Assembly: GCF_003289965.1 (NCBI RefSeq) | Contig: NZ_QMBQ01000014.1 | Coordinates: forward strand, 30,970-94,969 | Source: Mesorhizobium atlanticum | Lineage (GTDB): Bacteria > Pseudomonadota > Alphaproteobacteria > Rhizobiales > Rhizobiaceae | Length of the DNA: 64,000 nt | Direction: 5' to 3' | In this document: piece after piece, positions 16,746 through 25,225 of the stretch | How positions within the stretch are numbered: position 1 is the stretch's first letter | Layout: the number at the start of each line of letters is the position of its first letter | Position numbers and translations under genes: made by a program | The notes under the pieces: model-generated | Databases searched by the model: none | The model's input: the letters and a program-made list of their open reading frames with translations, nothing else | What the model was told of the DNA's origin: nothing

Positions 16746-17582
16746 TCAACGGGCCATAAGAACCGCCAGCCCTGGGTCCTCGATCATGGACTTGGTCACG
16801 CCGCCGAAAATCCGCTCGCGCAGCCGGGAATGGCCGTAAGCCCCCATGACCACGAGCTCGGCGCCGGTGTCGGTCGCATGCTGGCGAAGAACGTCGGCGA
16901 CGGAATGGCCCGAGCTCGGCAGGCGATCCACCGCGACCTTGACGCCATGTCGCGAGAGATAGGCCGCCACATCCGCTCCCGGCTCCGCGCCGTGATGCCG
17001 TTCGTCATCGATCGGATCGATCATGGCGATGCGGACCTCATCGGCGGATGACAGGATGTCGAGCGCCTCCCGCACGGCGCGCGAGGCCTCCGGGCTGGCG
17101 TCCCACGCGACAAGGACGCGTTTCGGTTTCAATGTCGCGCGTGCTCCCTCCGGGACCAGCAGGACAGGCTTCCCGGACGAGAACAGGCTGCCTGCAAGGA
17201 CCTTGTCCTTGAGCAAGCGGCTTGCGAGCAGCTCGGGTCCGACGATGGTCAGGTCGGCGTAACGGGCCCGCCGACCGATGATCTCATCTGTCCAGGACTG
17301 CTCCGGGTATTCGCTGCTGAGGTCGGCCGATACGGCGCTTTCCGACAGCATCTTGGATACCACCGAGCTGCGCTTCTCCAGGGTTTCCATTTCGGCTTCG
17401 CGCTCCGCGAGCCACGCCGGCGAGACCACCGCTGCGTATTCTCCGCCTGACGGAGGCGCCGCGATGACCACGACAAGCACGGAGAGATGTGCATCGATTT
17501 CCTCGCACAGACCAGCGGCGAGCCTCAGATCATCGTCTCCGTGATCGGGCCCGGTAACCGTGAGCAACGTCTTGAATGGCAT
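16746..17582 (-). CDS. universal stress protein, two UspA domains
   Basis: 278 residues from ATG 17582 (AAGGAG eight bases upstream; the in-frame start at 17612 would precede this RBS). Two tandem Usp domains: the first from MPFKTLLTVTGP to about residue 145, the second from KPKRVLVAWDASPEASRAVREAL, ending with the ATP-binding signature VVMGAYGHSRLRERIFGGVTKSM (G-2x-G-9x-G-S/T type). Usp proteins help survival during growth arrest or anoxia. It is divergent from the cytochrome c gene with a FixK-type box between them. A homologue is at 59236-60045. Confidence 0.93.
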   Translation of the reverse strand: MPFKTLLTVTGPDHGDDDLRLAAGLCEEIDAHLSVLVVVIAAPPSGGEYAAVVSPAWLAEREAEMETLEKRSSVVSKMLSESAVSADLSSEYPEQSWTDEIIGRRARYADLTIVGPELLASRLLKDKVLAGSLFSSGKPVLLVPEGARATLKPKRVLVAWDASPEASRAVREALDILSSADEVRIAMIDPIDDERHHGAEPGADVAAYLSRHGVKVAVDRLPSSGHSVADVLRQHATDTGAELVVMGAYGHSRLRERIFGGVTKSMIEDPGLAVLMAR

Positions 17583-17681
17583 GGCGGCCGCTCCTTTTCC
17601 AGGAAGTTTCACACGGAATGTAGCCGTAGCGAGCCGGTTGGAATCCTTCCTTGCGCTGAATCAAAACGCCGCCTCGCAAGA

Positions 17682-17695
17682 TTGATCCCGGTCAA
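17682..17695. promoter_or_regulatory. FixK/FNR box (TTGATCCCGGTCAA)
   Basis: Fits TTG(A/C)-N6-(T/G)CAA. Centre is 60 bp before the cytochrome c start and 106 bp before the Usp start, so it could serve either divergent gene. Confidence 0.75.
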
Positions 17696-17748
17696 CGTGC
17701 GTGAGCGTCGCATGGCTTAGCCTGATAGCGATGGCTGGAGGCTGATCA

Positions 17749-18147
17749 ATGAGATTCCGGGCGACGATTGGTCTTTTCGCGCTGACGCTGAGCGCCGCGG
17801 CGGCGCAGCAGATGAGCAATGGACAGCAGGAATATCTGAATTCCTGCGCGGTCTGCCATGGCGTGGACCGCAAGGGCGACGGGCCCTTGGCCGATGAACT
17901 GCGTAAGCGCCCGGCCGATCTGACGACGCTGGCCAAGCGCAATGGCGGGGAATTTCCCTACTGGCGGGTCTACGCCACGATCGACGGTCGCGGTCTCGTC
18001 CCGTCGCATGGCGAGCGCGACATGCCGGTGTGGGGCAACCAGTTCCTGCCTGACGACGTAAAGCGCTACGGTCCCTACGGCGGGGAGGCCGTGACTACGG
18101 AACGCATCCATAACCTCACCGGTTACGTCCAGACGCTTCAGCGTTAG
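17749..18147 (+). CDS. c-type cytochrome, monoheme, secreted
   Basis: 132 residues with a signal peptide (about 1-19), the heme attachment motif CAVCH near residue 33, and a probable methionine axial ligand in RDMPVWGNQF. RBS GGAGG. The pattern (CHGxDxKGDGP) is that of small periplasmic class I cytochromes that carry electrons to terminal oxidases. A FixK box lies upstream; its partner may be the cbb3 oxidase further along (inference). The kinase-like gene follows 65 bp later. Confidence 0.9.
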   Translation: MRFRATIGLFALTLSAAAAQQMSNGQQEYLNSCAVCHGVDRKGDGPLADELRKRPADLTTLAKRNGGEFPYWRVYATIDGRGLVPSHGERDMPVWGNQFLPDDVKRYGPYGGEAVTTERIHNLTGYVQTLQR

Positions 18148-18212
18148 CGAATCCGGCGAGACTTCGGTCGGCGGGCCGAACGATGTGCAACCAGGGCCAA
18201 GGACATACCCCA

Positions 18213-19772
18213 ATGATCACCGAGAACCAGGATGTCGTGGTCGAGATGTTGAAGAACCCTGCCAGCTATGGCGAGGTTGGTCCGGTCGAGACGATCGAAA
18301 CGCACATTTCCCGGATCTTCCTCGTCGGGCGGCGCGCGTTCAAGATGAAGCGGGCGGTCAAGCTGCCCTATGTCGATTTCTCGACGCCGGCGTTGCGGCT
18401 CGCCGCCTGCGAGAGGGAGGTGGAGCTGAACTCCAGAACAGCGCCCGGCCTCTATCTCGATGTCCACCGCATCACGCGTACCGGAGCCCGGCTTGCCCTG
18501 GATGAGGCGGGAGAACTGGTCGACGCCGTCATCGAGATGGTCCGCTTCGACCAGTCCAAGCTCCTCGATCGCATGGCCGCGGCGGGGGAGTTGACACAAG
18601 CGCTGATGACAGGCGTGGCCCGCATGATCGCGCACTATCACCGCGGCGCTGAAGTGATCCATGCCGGCAGCGGGTCGGCGAATATCGGCGGCGTCCTCGA
18701 AATCAATGCGGCCGGTTTCGCGACAAGCCATGTGTTCAACGGAAAGGAGATCGAAATGCTCAACGCGGCACTTCGAGACGCCCTTGCCCGCCATGCCGGC
18801 CTGCTCGACCGTCGCGAGGCGGCAGGCCGGGTCCGCCGCTGCCATGGCGACCTGCATCTGCGCAACATCTGCGTCTTCGATGGCGAGCCTCGGCTGTTCG
18901 ACTGCATCGAGTTCAATGATCAGATCGCCACCGTCGATGTCCTCTACGATCTCGCGTTCCTGCTGATGGATCTGTGGCATCGCGGGTTTCCGCAATTCGC
19001 CAATCTGGTGATGAACCGCTATCTCGATGACGCCGACGACGAAGACGGTTTCATGCTCCTGCCTTTCTTCATGGCGGTGCGGGCAGCGGTGCGCGCGCAT
19101 GTGACGGCGACGCAGGTCGAGGAGGGCAGCCAGGATCCGACAAAACTGATTGCCGAAGCGCGGTCCTATTTCCAACTCGCGCAAGCCCTGCTTGCCGAAA
19201 CGCCGCCTCGGCTCGTGGCAATCGGCGGCTTGAGCGGCTCGGGCAAGACCACGGTCGCCGAGGCGCTCGCCCCTCGGATCGGCGCGCCGCCCGGCGCCCG
19301 GATCGTCGAGAGCGACCGCATTCGCAAGGCCATGCATGGCGTGGCGGCCGAAACGAGGCTGCCGGACAAGGCCTACCGTCCCGGCGTATCGGAACGCGTC
19401 TACCGCCAGATAGCCTGGCTCGCGGAGCTTATCCTTGCCGAAGGCGGCTGCGTCGTCGCCGACGCGGTCTTCGACAGGCCGGAGGATCGCGACAGGGTCG
19501 AGCGCGCGGCGAGCGGGACAAACGTCCCGTTTGCCGGTTTTTTGCTGGCGGCAGATCCGTCGGTGCTTTGGCGCCGGGTCAGCGAGCGCAAGGGTGGCCC
19601 CTCGGATGCCACCGTGGACATCCTCTCAAGACAATTGCAGCGCTCGGGCGGTCCGTCGAGTTGGCGCAAGATCCAAGCCGATCGCGACGTCGCCGAAATC
19701 ACCGCGGAGATGCAGACTTTCGCCGACAGCGCCACCGCGGCTCCGGCCGGTATCAAGAAGACCGGATCGTAG
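18213..19772 (+). CDS. fusion of aminoglycoside-phosphotransferase-like and P-loop kinase domains
   Basis: 519 residues. The first about 320 are an APH/choline-kinase-like domain with the catalytic loop CHGDLHLRNICVFDGEP and the metal motif LFDCIEFND; the rest is a P-loop kinase (AAA_33/Zeta-like) with Walker A GGLSGSGKTT and a downstream VVADAVFD block. This two-domain family is widespread and often next to universal stress genes, but its substrate is unknown; antibiotic resistance should not be assumed. Start ATG 18213 is chosen over ATG 18183 since conserved sequence begins after it. Confidence 0.85.
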   Translation: MITENQDVVVEMLKNPASYGEVGPVETIETHISRIFLVGRRAFKMKRAVKLPYVDFSTPALRLAACEREVELNSRTAPGLYLDVHRITRTGARLALDEAGELVDAVIEMVRFDQSKLLDRMAAAGELTQALMTGVARMIAHYHRGAEVIHAGSGSANIGGVLEINAAGFATSHVFNGKEIEMLNAALRDALARHAGLLDRREAAGRVRRCHGDLHLRNICVFDGEPRLFDCIEFNDQIATVDVLYDLAFLLMDLWHRGFPQFANLVMNRYLDDADDEDGFMLLPFFMAVRAAVRAHVTATQVEEGSQDPTKLIAEARSYFQLAQALLAETPPRLVAIGGLSGSGKTTVAEALAPRIGAPPGARIVESDRIRKAMHGVAAETRLPDKAYRPGVSERVYRQIAWLAELILAEGGCVVADAVFDRPEDRDRVERAASGTNVPFAGFLLAADPSVLWRRVSERKGGPSDATVDILSRQLQRSGGPSSWRKIQADRDVAEITAEMQTFADSATAAPAGIKKTGS

Positions 19773-19809
19773 CGACGTCGCCTCGGCCCAGATCGTGCCG
19801 GAGCCCGGA

Positions 19810-20463
19810 TCAGAACTTGTAGCTGATGCCCGCACGCACCGTCTGCTGATGCAGGTCGACTTTCACGCCCTGAGGAAAGGACTTGGAGCCGAAATCGTTG
19901 TAGCGGTACTCGAGGCTCGCGATCCAGTTGTCCGACAAAGCATGCTCGATGCCCGCGCCGGCGGTCCAGCCGACAAAAGTCCTGCTTTCATCATAGTTGA
20001 AAATCGGCATCTCCACGGAGGCATTCGCGAAGGCCACGCCACCCGTCACGAAGAGCATCGTGCGATCGACGGCATAGCCCGCGCGCAGACGCGCGCTACC
20101 TTGCCAATCCGTTCCACCCCTGGCGAAAAGTTCGTTGAAGAACAAGATATCCTTCTTTGTCCAGGCATGCTCGACGTCAACCTCGACGCCGCCGACGAAG
20201 TTGCCATTGAACTGCCAGTTATAGCCGGCATGCACGCCCAGAAGTCCGCCATTGAGGCCATCGACATCGGCGGCGGGGTCGGAATCGACATTTACCTTGC
20301 TGTTCATCCAGGCATAGCCACCATGCAGACCTACATAACCGCCCGTCCAGACAAAGCCCGCGGGCACAGCCGCAGGACCTGGTTCGAACGTCACGGAATC
20401 AGCCGCGAATGCCGTGCCCGAAACGGAAAGAAAGATGGTCGAAGCAAGAAGAAGCGTCTTCAT
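19810..20463 (-). CDS. outer-membrane beta-barrel protein (Omp25/Omp31 porin family)
   Basis: 217 residues: signal peptide 1-21 (ending TAFA), then alternating strands with WTGGYVGLHGGYAWM, GVHAGYNWQFNG, VGGVEVDVEH, ARLRAGYAVDRTMLFVTGGVAFAN, GWTAGAGIEHAL and EYRYNDFG, ending in the terminal phenylalanine AGISYKF. This matches the eight-stranded outer-membrane proteins of rhizobia and Brucella. Structural surface protein. No FixK box was seen upstream. Confidence 0.92.
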   Translation of the reverse strand: MKTLLLASTIFLSVSGTAFAADSVTFEPGPAAVPAGFVWTGGYVGLHGGYAWMNSKVNVDSDPAADVDGLNGGLLGVHAGYNWQFNGNFVGGVEVDVEHAWTKKDILFFNELFARGGTDWQGSARLRAGYAVDRTMLFVTGGVAFANASVEMPIFNYDESRTFVGWTAGAGIEHALSDNWIASLEYRYNDFGSKSFPQGVKVDLHQQTVRAGISYKF

Positions 20464-20871
20464 GGAAACCCCAGGATCGTGATGCCAATGCGTGCCTTTC
20501 GAAGGCACAGGACGCCAAGGAACCTCGACACGCTGGTTCCGCACACTCGGGGCGAAATGCATGAACTCCTGTCCGCTGGCGGTGCGACCGATCTAGGCCG
20601 GACAAGGGCCGAAGGAAACGAGTCGGACACCGGTTTTTGTCCCGGAAGGGCCTGCAATCGTCCCAATCTTCATTGGCCAGAGGAAAATGCTTGCCCTTCC
20701 GCGGCGGAGTGTCAGGCCGACCCGACTGGAAAGTGCTTGCGCGGTGAAAATCCGGTTGCACTCGGCATAAACGTCGCGAATGCTGTCCAGCACCTCGTGG
20801 ATCAGGCAGAGGCGTAGTCGAGCGATCATCGTGTTTCAGAACGCCGTTCAAAATCAAAAGGCAGAAAAGTC
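20464..20871. other. 408-bp interval between divergent genes
   Basis: Lies between the outer-membrane protein (minus) and the AraC regulator (plus). Open frames on the minus strand (for example 20593-20829) have no recognisable features. It should hold both promoters; I cannot point to a specific operator. Confidence 0.5.
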
Positions 20872-21912
20872 GTGACGGTCGGGTCGGACCTCAGCCAGAT
20901 CGTTCGCTCCGATACCGTGTCGCCTTCCGAAAACTTCCGGCAATGGCGGGCCGGGCTTGCCAGCCTTTTCGAAGCGGCGCCGCTTGACGGAGCCGTGGAA
21001 ACCTTCCGTGCCGATCTGCACTGCCTCAATCTCGGCAGCTTTCTCATCGGCATGTCAAAGGCCTCACCCCAGGTGTTTTGCCGCGATCGAAGCCTTGTCT
21101 CCGCGGTGGGCGTGGATCATCTGCTGATCCAGTTGTACGTCTCCGGCGAATGCGAGTTCAAGGTCGATGGTTCTCAATCGCGCGGCGGGACCGGCGACAT
21201 TGTCTGTTTCGATCTTTCACGTCCAATGAGCTCGCAGGCGGGCGATCTCGAAACGATCAGCCTCGTGGTCCCACGACAACTCGTTCGCTTGCCCCGGCGC
21301 GCATTCGACGCAGTACATGGCGCCGTGTTGGACGGTGCGACGACGTTGGGCGTGCTCCTGCGCGAGCACTTGTTGTCCATGGCAAAAGTTGCTCCGCGCC
21401 TTGGGGCGCATGACGGCAAGCTGGTCACGGAAGCAGCGGCCGCGCTGATCTCCGCCGGACTATCGGCGGCGGTTTCCGGACCGGCCGCTTCCGAGAGCGA
21501 GTTGATCGGCAGCGGCCTGCAATCGATCCAGAGCTTCATCGAACGGAACCTCACCGATGAAGCCCTGTCGCCTGAAACGATCATGCGCCATTTTGGTCTG
21601 TCGCGTTCGGTTCTTTATCGTACGTTCGAGCCCTTAGGCGGGGTTGCAGACTACATACGCGATCGCCGCCTCGACAGGGCGTTCCTGCAACTCGCTTCCA
21701 TAGGAAAAGGACGCGGCGGCGTCTCCAGACTCGCCTATACCAATGGCTTCGCGAGCGAGGCGGCATTCTCCCGTGCCTTCCGCCAGCGCTTCGGCATGAA
21801 TCCGCGCGAAGCCATTCTGGAGTCGGACCGGCGTGCGGCAGGCAAAAGCCACGCACAGGACAATTGGATGCAGGCCTGGCTGCGCGGTCTGAGCGCGACG
21901 GGCTCCAGATGA
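20872..21912 (+). CDS. AraC-family transcriptional regulator
   Basis: 346 residues from GTG 20872. The N-terminal half is an AraC-binding-like domain (AraC_binding_2 type); the C-terminal 110 residues carry two helix-turn-helix units with LSPETIMRHFGLSRSVLYRTFEPLGG and the closing signature AYTNGFASEAAFSRAFRQRFGMNPREA. Likely a ligand-responsive activator. It is divergent from the outer-membrane protein gene, which is a possible target. Confidence 0.92.
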   Translation: MTVGSDLSQIVRSDTVSPSENFRQWRAGLASLFEAAPLDGAVETFRADLHCLNLGSFLIGMSKASPQVFCRDRSLVSAVGVDHLLIQLYVSGECEFKVDGSQSRGGTGDIVCFDLSRPMSSQAGDLETISLVVPRQLVRLPRRAFDAVHGAVLDGATTLGVLLREHLLSMAKVAPRLGAHDGKLVTEAAAALISAGLSAAVSGPAASESELIGSGLQSIQSFIERNLTDEALSPETIMRHFGLSRSVLYRTFEPLGGVADYIRDRRLDRAFLQLASIGKGRGGVSRLAYTNGFASEAAFSRAFRQRFGMNPREAILESDRRAAGKSHAQDNWMQAWLRGLSATGSR

Positions 21913-22007
21913 TGCATGAGCGCCGACCGGCAGTTCCTCTTGCGCTTGGCTACGGGTGTGCAGGCCGGTGAACATCAAGAAGAGGCAATCGCAGCGCCGT
22001 TTGCCGG

Positions 22008-24689
22008 TCAGCGTAGCTCCAGCGTCGCCAGGGACAGGCCGGGCTCGCTCGGGTGGTGCGCGACCGAGAAGCCAAACTCCAGGCACATCGTGAGCATCTT
22101 GCGGTTTTCGTTGAGGATCGTGCCCTCGATGCGGCCGATGCGTTCAGCCCTCGCATAGTCGATGACCTGTTTCAGCAGATCCCATCCCAGGCCATGGCCT
22201 TGCAGATCGGATCGCACGAGCAGCGCATATTCACCGCTCCTGTGATCGGGGTCGCAGGAAAGCCGGCCGATTCCCGCCAGCGCTCCCGTGTCCTTTTCAA
22301 GCGCGACGAAGGCGATGTCGCGGTCGTAGTCGAGCTGCGTGAGCCGCTTCAGCATCTGGTCGGGGAAGTTCTTCCGCAGCGACAGGAAGCGCAGTCTGAG
22401 GTCGTCGGGGGAAATCCTCGCCAGGAACGCGGGATAAAGCGCCACGTCCGCCGGCATGATCGGCCGGACGTGAAAGGTCATGCCGTCCGACTGGAAATCA
22501 CGGCTCCATCCCGACGGATAGGGCCTTATGGCAAGCGCCGGGTTCGGCGCCGGTTCATTCACCCGTCGCGGGTCGATCTCGATACGGGCATCGAGCGCAA
22601 CCACGCTTTCGGCATCGGCCAGCAGCGGGTTGATGTCGAGGGAGACGAGGCAGGGGAAGTCGACGATCATTTGCGACAGGCCGTTCAGCGCGGCGATGAT
22701 CGCGCCGCGGTTGGCCGGCTTGCGATCGCGATAGCCGGCAAGCAGGCGGCCTATCCTGGTCGCGTCGATCGCGTCTCCGGCCAGCACGTCGTCAAGCGGC
22801 GGCAGGGCGATCGCGGTATCGTTCACGACCTCGACCGCCGTGCCGCCGGCGCCAAACAGAATGACCGGGCCGAACATCGGGTCCAGGTTCATGCCCAGGA
22901 TGAGTTCCTGCGCATGCTTGCGCGCGACCATGGCTTGCACCGCGTAGCCGTCCGCCTTCACTTGCGGCGACCGCGCGCGCAGGCGTGTCTCGATCGACCG
23001 GGCGGCCTCCGCGGCCTTGTCGGCGGTCGCGATGTCGAGGACCACGCCGCCGACGTCCGACTTGTGCGAGACCACCTTCGACAGCAATTTGACAACCACC
23101 CTTTCCGAGCTTTGAAGAAGCTCGCCGGCCGCCTGCGCCACGTCCGCGACGGATCCGGCGACGATGGTTCGCGGCACGGGAATGCCGTAGGCTTCTATCG
23201 CGGCTTTTGCTTCCGGTTCCGTCAGCAAGCGCCGTCCTTCGGCGGCCACCTTCCGGAAGATGGCGTGCGCCGATGCCTTGCCGTCGAACCGGTCATCACC
23301 CCGGCTCGAGGGAGTCCGCAGGAGCGCCCGCTGGGCTCGCGACCATTCGCCGAGATAGGACGCCGCGACCGCCGCGTCTTCCGGCGTCTCGAAGTTCGCG
23401 ATGCCGGCTTCCGTCAGGACGCGCCGGCCTTCGCGCGCGGTATGCTCGCCGAGCCAGCACGCGAGAAGCGGTTTTCCGCCGATCTCGCCCTCGTCGCCGA
23501 GCTCGGCGACCTTCCTGGCCGCGTCCGGCGAGGAACCGAGCCCGGTGGGGCAATTCATGACCAGGATAACGTCCGTCCCCGGATCCGCGGCCAGGGCTTC
23601 GAGCGCCGCCCCGTAGCGTTCCGGCGCGGCGTCACCGACGATGTCGACCGGGTTCGCACGCGACCAGGTCGGCGGCAGCGTACGGTCGAGCCGCTCGATC
23701 GTCGAGGTCGCAAGTTCAGCCAGCTCGCCGCCACGGTCGACGATCTTGTCGACGGCAAGTACGCCGGCCCCGCCGCCGTTGGTGACAATGCCGACCCGTG
23801 CCCGCTCTAGGGGAGCGTGGCGCGCGACCGTCTCGGCGGCGTCGAGCAGCTCGGCGAGATCATCCACACGCAGCACCCCTGCCCTGCGCAAGGCGGCGTC
23901 CACTACCCTGTCCGCGCCCGAAAGCGCGCCGGTATGCGTCGCGGCCGCCCTCGCCGCCTGCTCGTGCCGGCCGGGCTTGATCGCGATAACCGGCTTGAGG
24001 CGCGCCGCCGCCCGCGCGGCCGACATGAACTTGCGCGGATTGGGTATGGTTTCGAGATACATCACGATGGCGCGCGTGTGGAAATCGCCCGCCAGCATGT
24101 CGAGGCAGTCGCCGACGTCGACGTCCGCCATGTCGCCGAGGGAGATGATCCGGGAAAAGCCGACATTGTTCTCGGCCGCCCAGTCGATCAGCGACGTGGC
24201 GATCGCGCCGGACTGCGAGATCAGCGCAATGTTCCCGGTCCTCGCCGCCATATGGGCGAAACTGGCGTTGAGCTTCGCCGGAGGGACCATCAGCCCGACG
24301 GTGTTCGGGCCAATGATGCGCATGAGCGAGGGCTTGGCCGCATCGAGCATGGCCTGGCGCAGACCGTTGGCGTGATTGAGCCCCGCGGTGATGACGACGG
24401 CGGCTCGCGTACCCTTTTCCCCCAGTTCCCGCACGATGTCGGGCACAGTCTCGGGAGGGGTCAAGATCACGGCCAGATCGGGAACCCCAGGCAGATCGGC
24501 AGCCCGGCCGTAGCAGCGGTGGCCGGCCACTTCCGAACGCTTGGGATTGACCGGCCAGATCTCCCCCTCGAAGCCGCCGCCGACAATGTTGTCGAAGACA
24601 ACGCGGCCGACCGAGCCAACGCGCTCGGTCGCGCCCACGACAACGACCGATTTCGGTGAGACCGCGTATTCAAGATTTCGGATCGTCAT
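22008..24689 (-). CDS. ADP-forming acyl-CoA synthetase fused to a GNAT acetyltransferase (Pat-like)
   Basis: 893 residues from ATG 24689 (AAGGAG upstream; in-frame start at 24734 lies before it). Order: CoA-binding Rossmann domain (SPKSVVVVGATERVGSVGRVV), succinyl-CoA ligase-like domains (IALISQSGAIATSLIDWA), ATP-grasp domain about 480-690 (SHKSDVGGVVLDI), then a GNAT domain about 735-893 with RPIMPADVALYP. Enzymes of this layout either make acetyl-CoA/ATP interconversions or act as lysine acetyltransferases (PatZ group) controlling acetyl-CoA synthetase. The GNAT part resembles the protein at 30883-31398. A FixK-like box lies 55 bp upstream. Confidence 0.88.
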   Translation of the reverse strand: MTIRNLEYAVSPKSVVVVGATERVGSVGRVVFDNIVGGGFEGEIWPVNPKRSEVAGHRCYGRAADLPGVPDLAVILTPPETVPDIVRELGEKGTRAAVVITAGLNHANGLRQAMLDAAKPSLMRIIGPNTVGLMVPPAKLNASFAHMAARTGNIALISQSGAIATSLIDWAAENNVGFSRIISLGDMADVDVGDCLDMLAGDFHTRAIVMYLETIPNPRKFMSAARAAARLKPVIAIKPGRHEQAARAAATHTGALSGADRVVDAALRRAGVLRVDDLAELLDAAETVARHAPLERARVGIVTNGGGAGVLAVDKIVDRGGELAELATSTIERLDRTLPPTWSRANPVDIVGDAAPERYGAALEALAADPGTDVILVMNCPTGLGSSPDAARKVAELGDEGEIGGKPLLACWLGEHTAREGRRVLTEAGIANFETPEDAAVAASYLGEWSRAQRALLRTPSSRGDDRFDGKASAHAIFRKVAAEGRRLLTEPEAKAAIEAYGIPVPRTIVAGSVADVAQAAGELLQSSERVVVKLLSKVVSHKSDVGGVVLDIATADKAAEAARSIETRLRARSPQVKADGYAVQAMVARKHAQELILGMNLDPMFGPVILFGAGGTAVEVVNDTAIALPPLDDVLAGDAIDATRIGRLLAGYRDRKPANRGAIIAALNGLSQMIVDFPCLVSLDINPLLADAESVVALDARIEIDPRRVNEPAPNPALAIRPYPSGWSRDFQSDGMTFHVRPIMPADVALYPAFLARISPDDLRLRFLSLRKNFPDQMLKRLTQLDYDRDIAFVALEKDTGALAGIGRLSCDPDHRSGEYALLVRSDLQGHGLGWDLLKQVIDYARAERIGRIEGTILNENRKMLTMCLEFGFSVAHHPSEPGLSLATLELR

Positions 24690-24737
24690 TCTGGAGAACT
24701 CCTTGCCGCCACATTCACTGAAGGCGCCTGGCATTCA

Positions 24738-24751
24738 TTGCGCTGGATCAA
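24738..24751. promoter_or_regulatory. FixK/FNR box (TTGCGCTGGATCAA)
   Basis: One half is the perfect ATCAA, the other TTGCG; the whole fits TTG(A/C)-N6-(T/G)CAA. It lies between the divergent acyl-CoA synthetase (55 bp) and DUF302 operon (86 bp) starts. Confidence 0.6.
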
Positions 24752-24830
24752 AGCGTCATCCGCCCCCCGCGGCTAGCTACTGCCCTCAAGCTGTCTCTGC
24801 TGGCGAAGATCGCCGTGGAAGGAGAATCCG

Positions 24831-25217
24831 ATGAGCTACTATTTCAGCAAGAGCCTCGACATGCCGTTCGCCGCGGCGATCGAACACGTCACCAAAAAGC
24901 TTGCCGGCAAGGGCTTCGGTATTCTGACGAGGATCGATGTCCAGCACACGATGAAGGTCAAGCTGGGCGTCGACTTCAAGCCATACATGATCCTCGGCGC
25001 CTGCAATCCGCATTTCGCATGGCGCGCGCTGCAGGCCGAGGACAAGATCGGCGCGATGCTGCCCTGCAACGTGATCGTGACCGAGGCCGCCCCCGGCAAG
25101 GCCGAGGTAGCGACGGTCGATCCGATGGTCGCGATGGGAGCGATCGACAACCCGCAGCTTGCCGCGACGGCAAAGGATGTCCGGCTGCTGCTGCGGGAAA
25201 TGATCGAAGAACTTTGA
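24831..25217 (+). CDS. DUF302 family protein (cytoplasmic)
   Basis: 128 residues without signal peptide, RBS AAGGAG. DUF302 blocks: YYFSKSLDMPFAAAIEHVTKKLAGKGFGILTRIDV, YMILGACNPHFAWRALQAEDKIGAMLPCNVIVTE. The PCNV cysteine and GACNP cysteine are typical of the subfamily found with stress and metal genes. Function unknown. Nine bases separate it from the P-type ATPase gene, forming an operon with it and a thioredoxin. Confidence 0.88.
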   Translation: MSYYFSKSLDMPFAAAIEHVTKKLAGKGFGILTRIDVQHTMKVKLGVDFKPYMILGACNPHFAWRALQAEDKIGAMLPCNVIVTEAAPGKAEVATVDPMVAMGAIDNPQLAATAKDVRLLLREMIEEL

Positions 25218-25225
25218 CTGTTGCC

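Noticed and set aside
18213..19200. Aminoglycoside resistance gene
   Set aside because: The APH-like fold is fused to a P-loop kinase in a metabolic/stress setting; the fold alone does not show drug substrate.
20593..20829. 78-codon minus-strand frame between the outer-membrane protein and AraC genes
   Set aside because: No RBS, domain or compositional support; probably promoter region.
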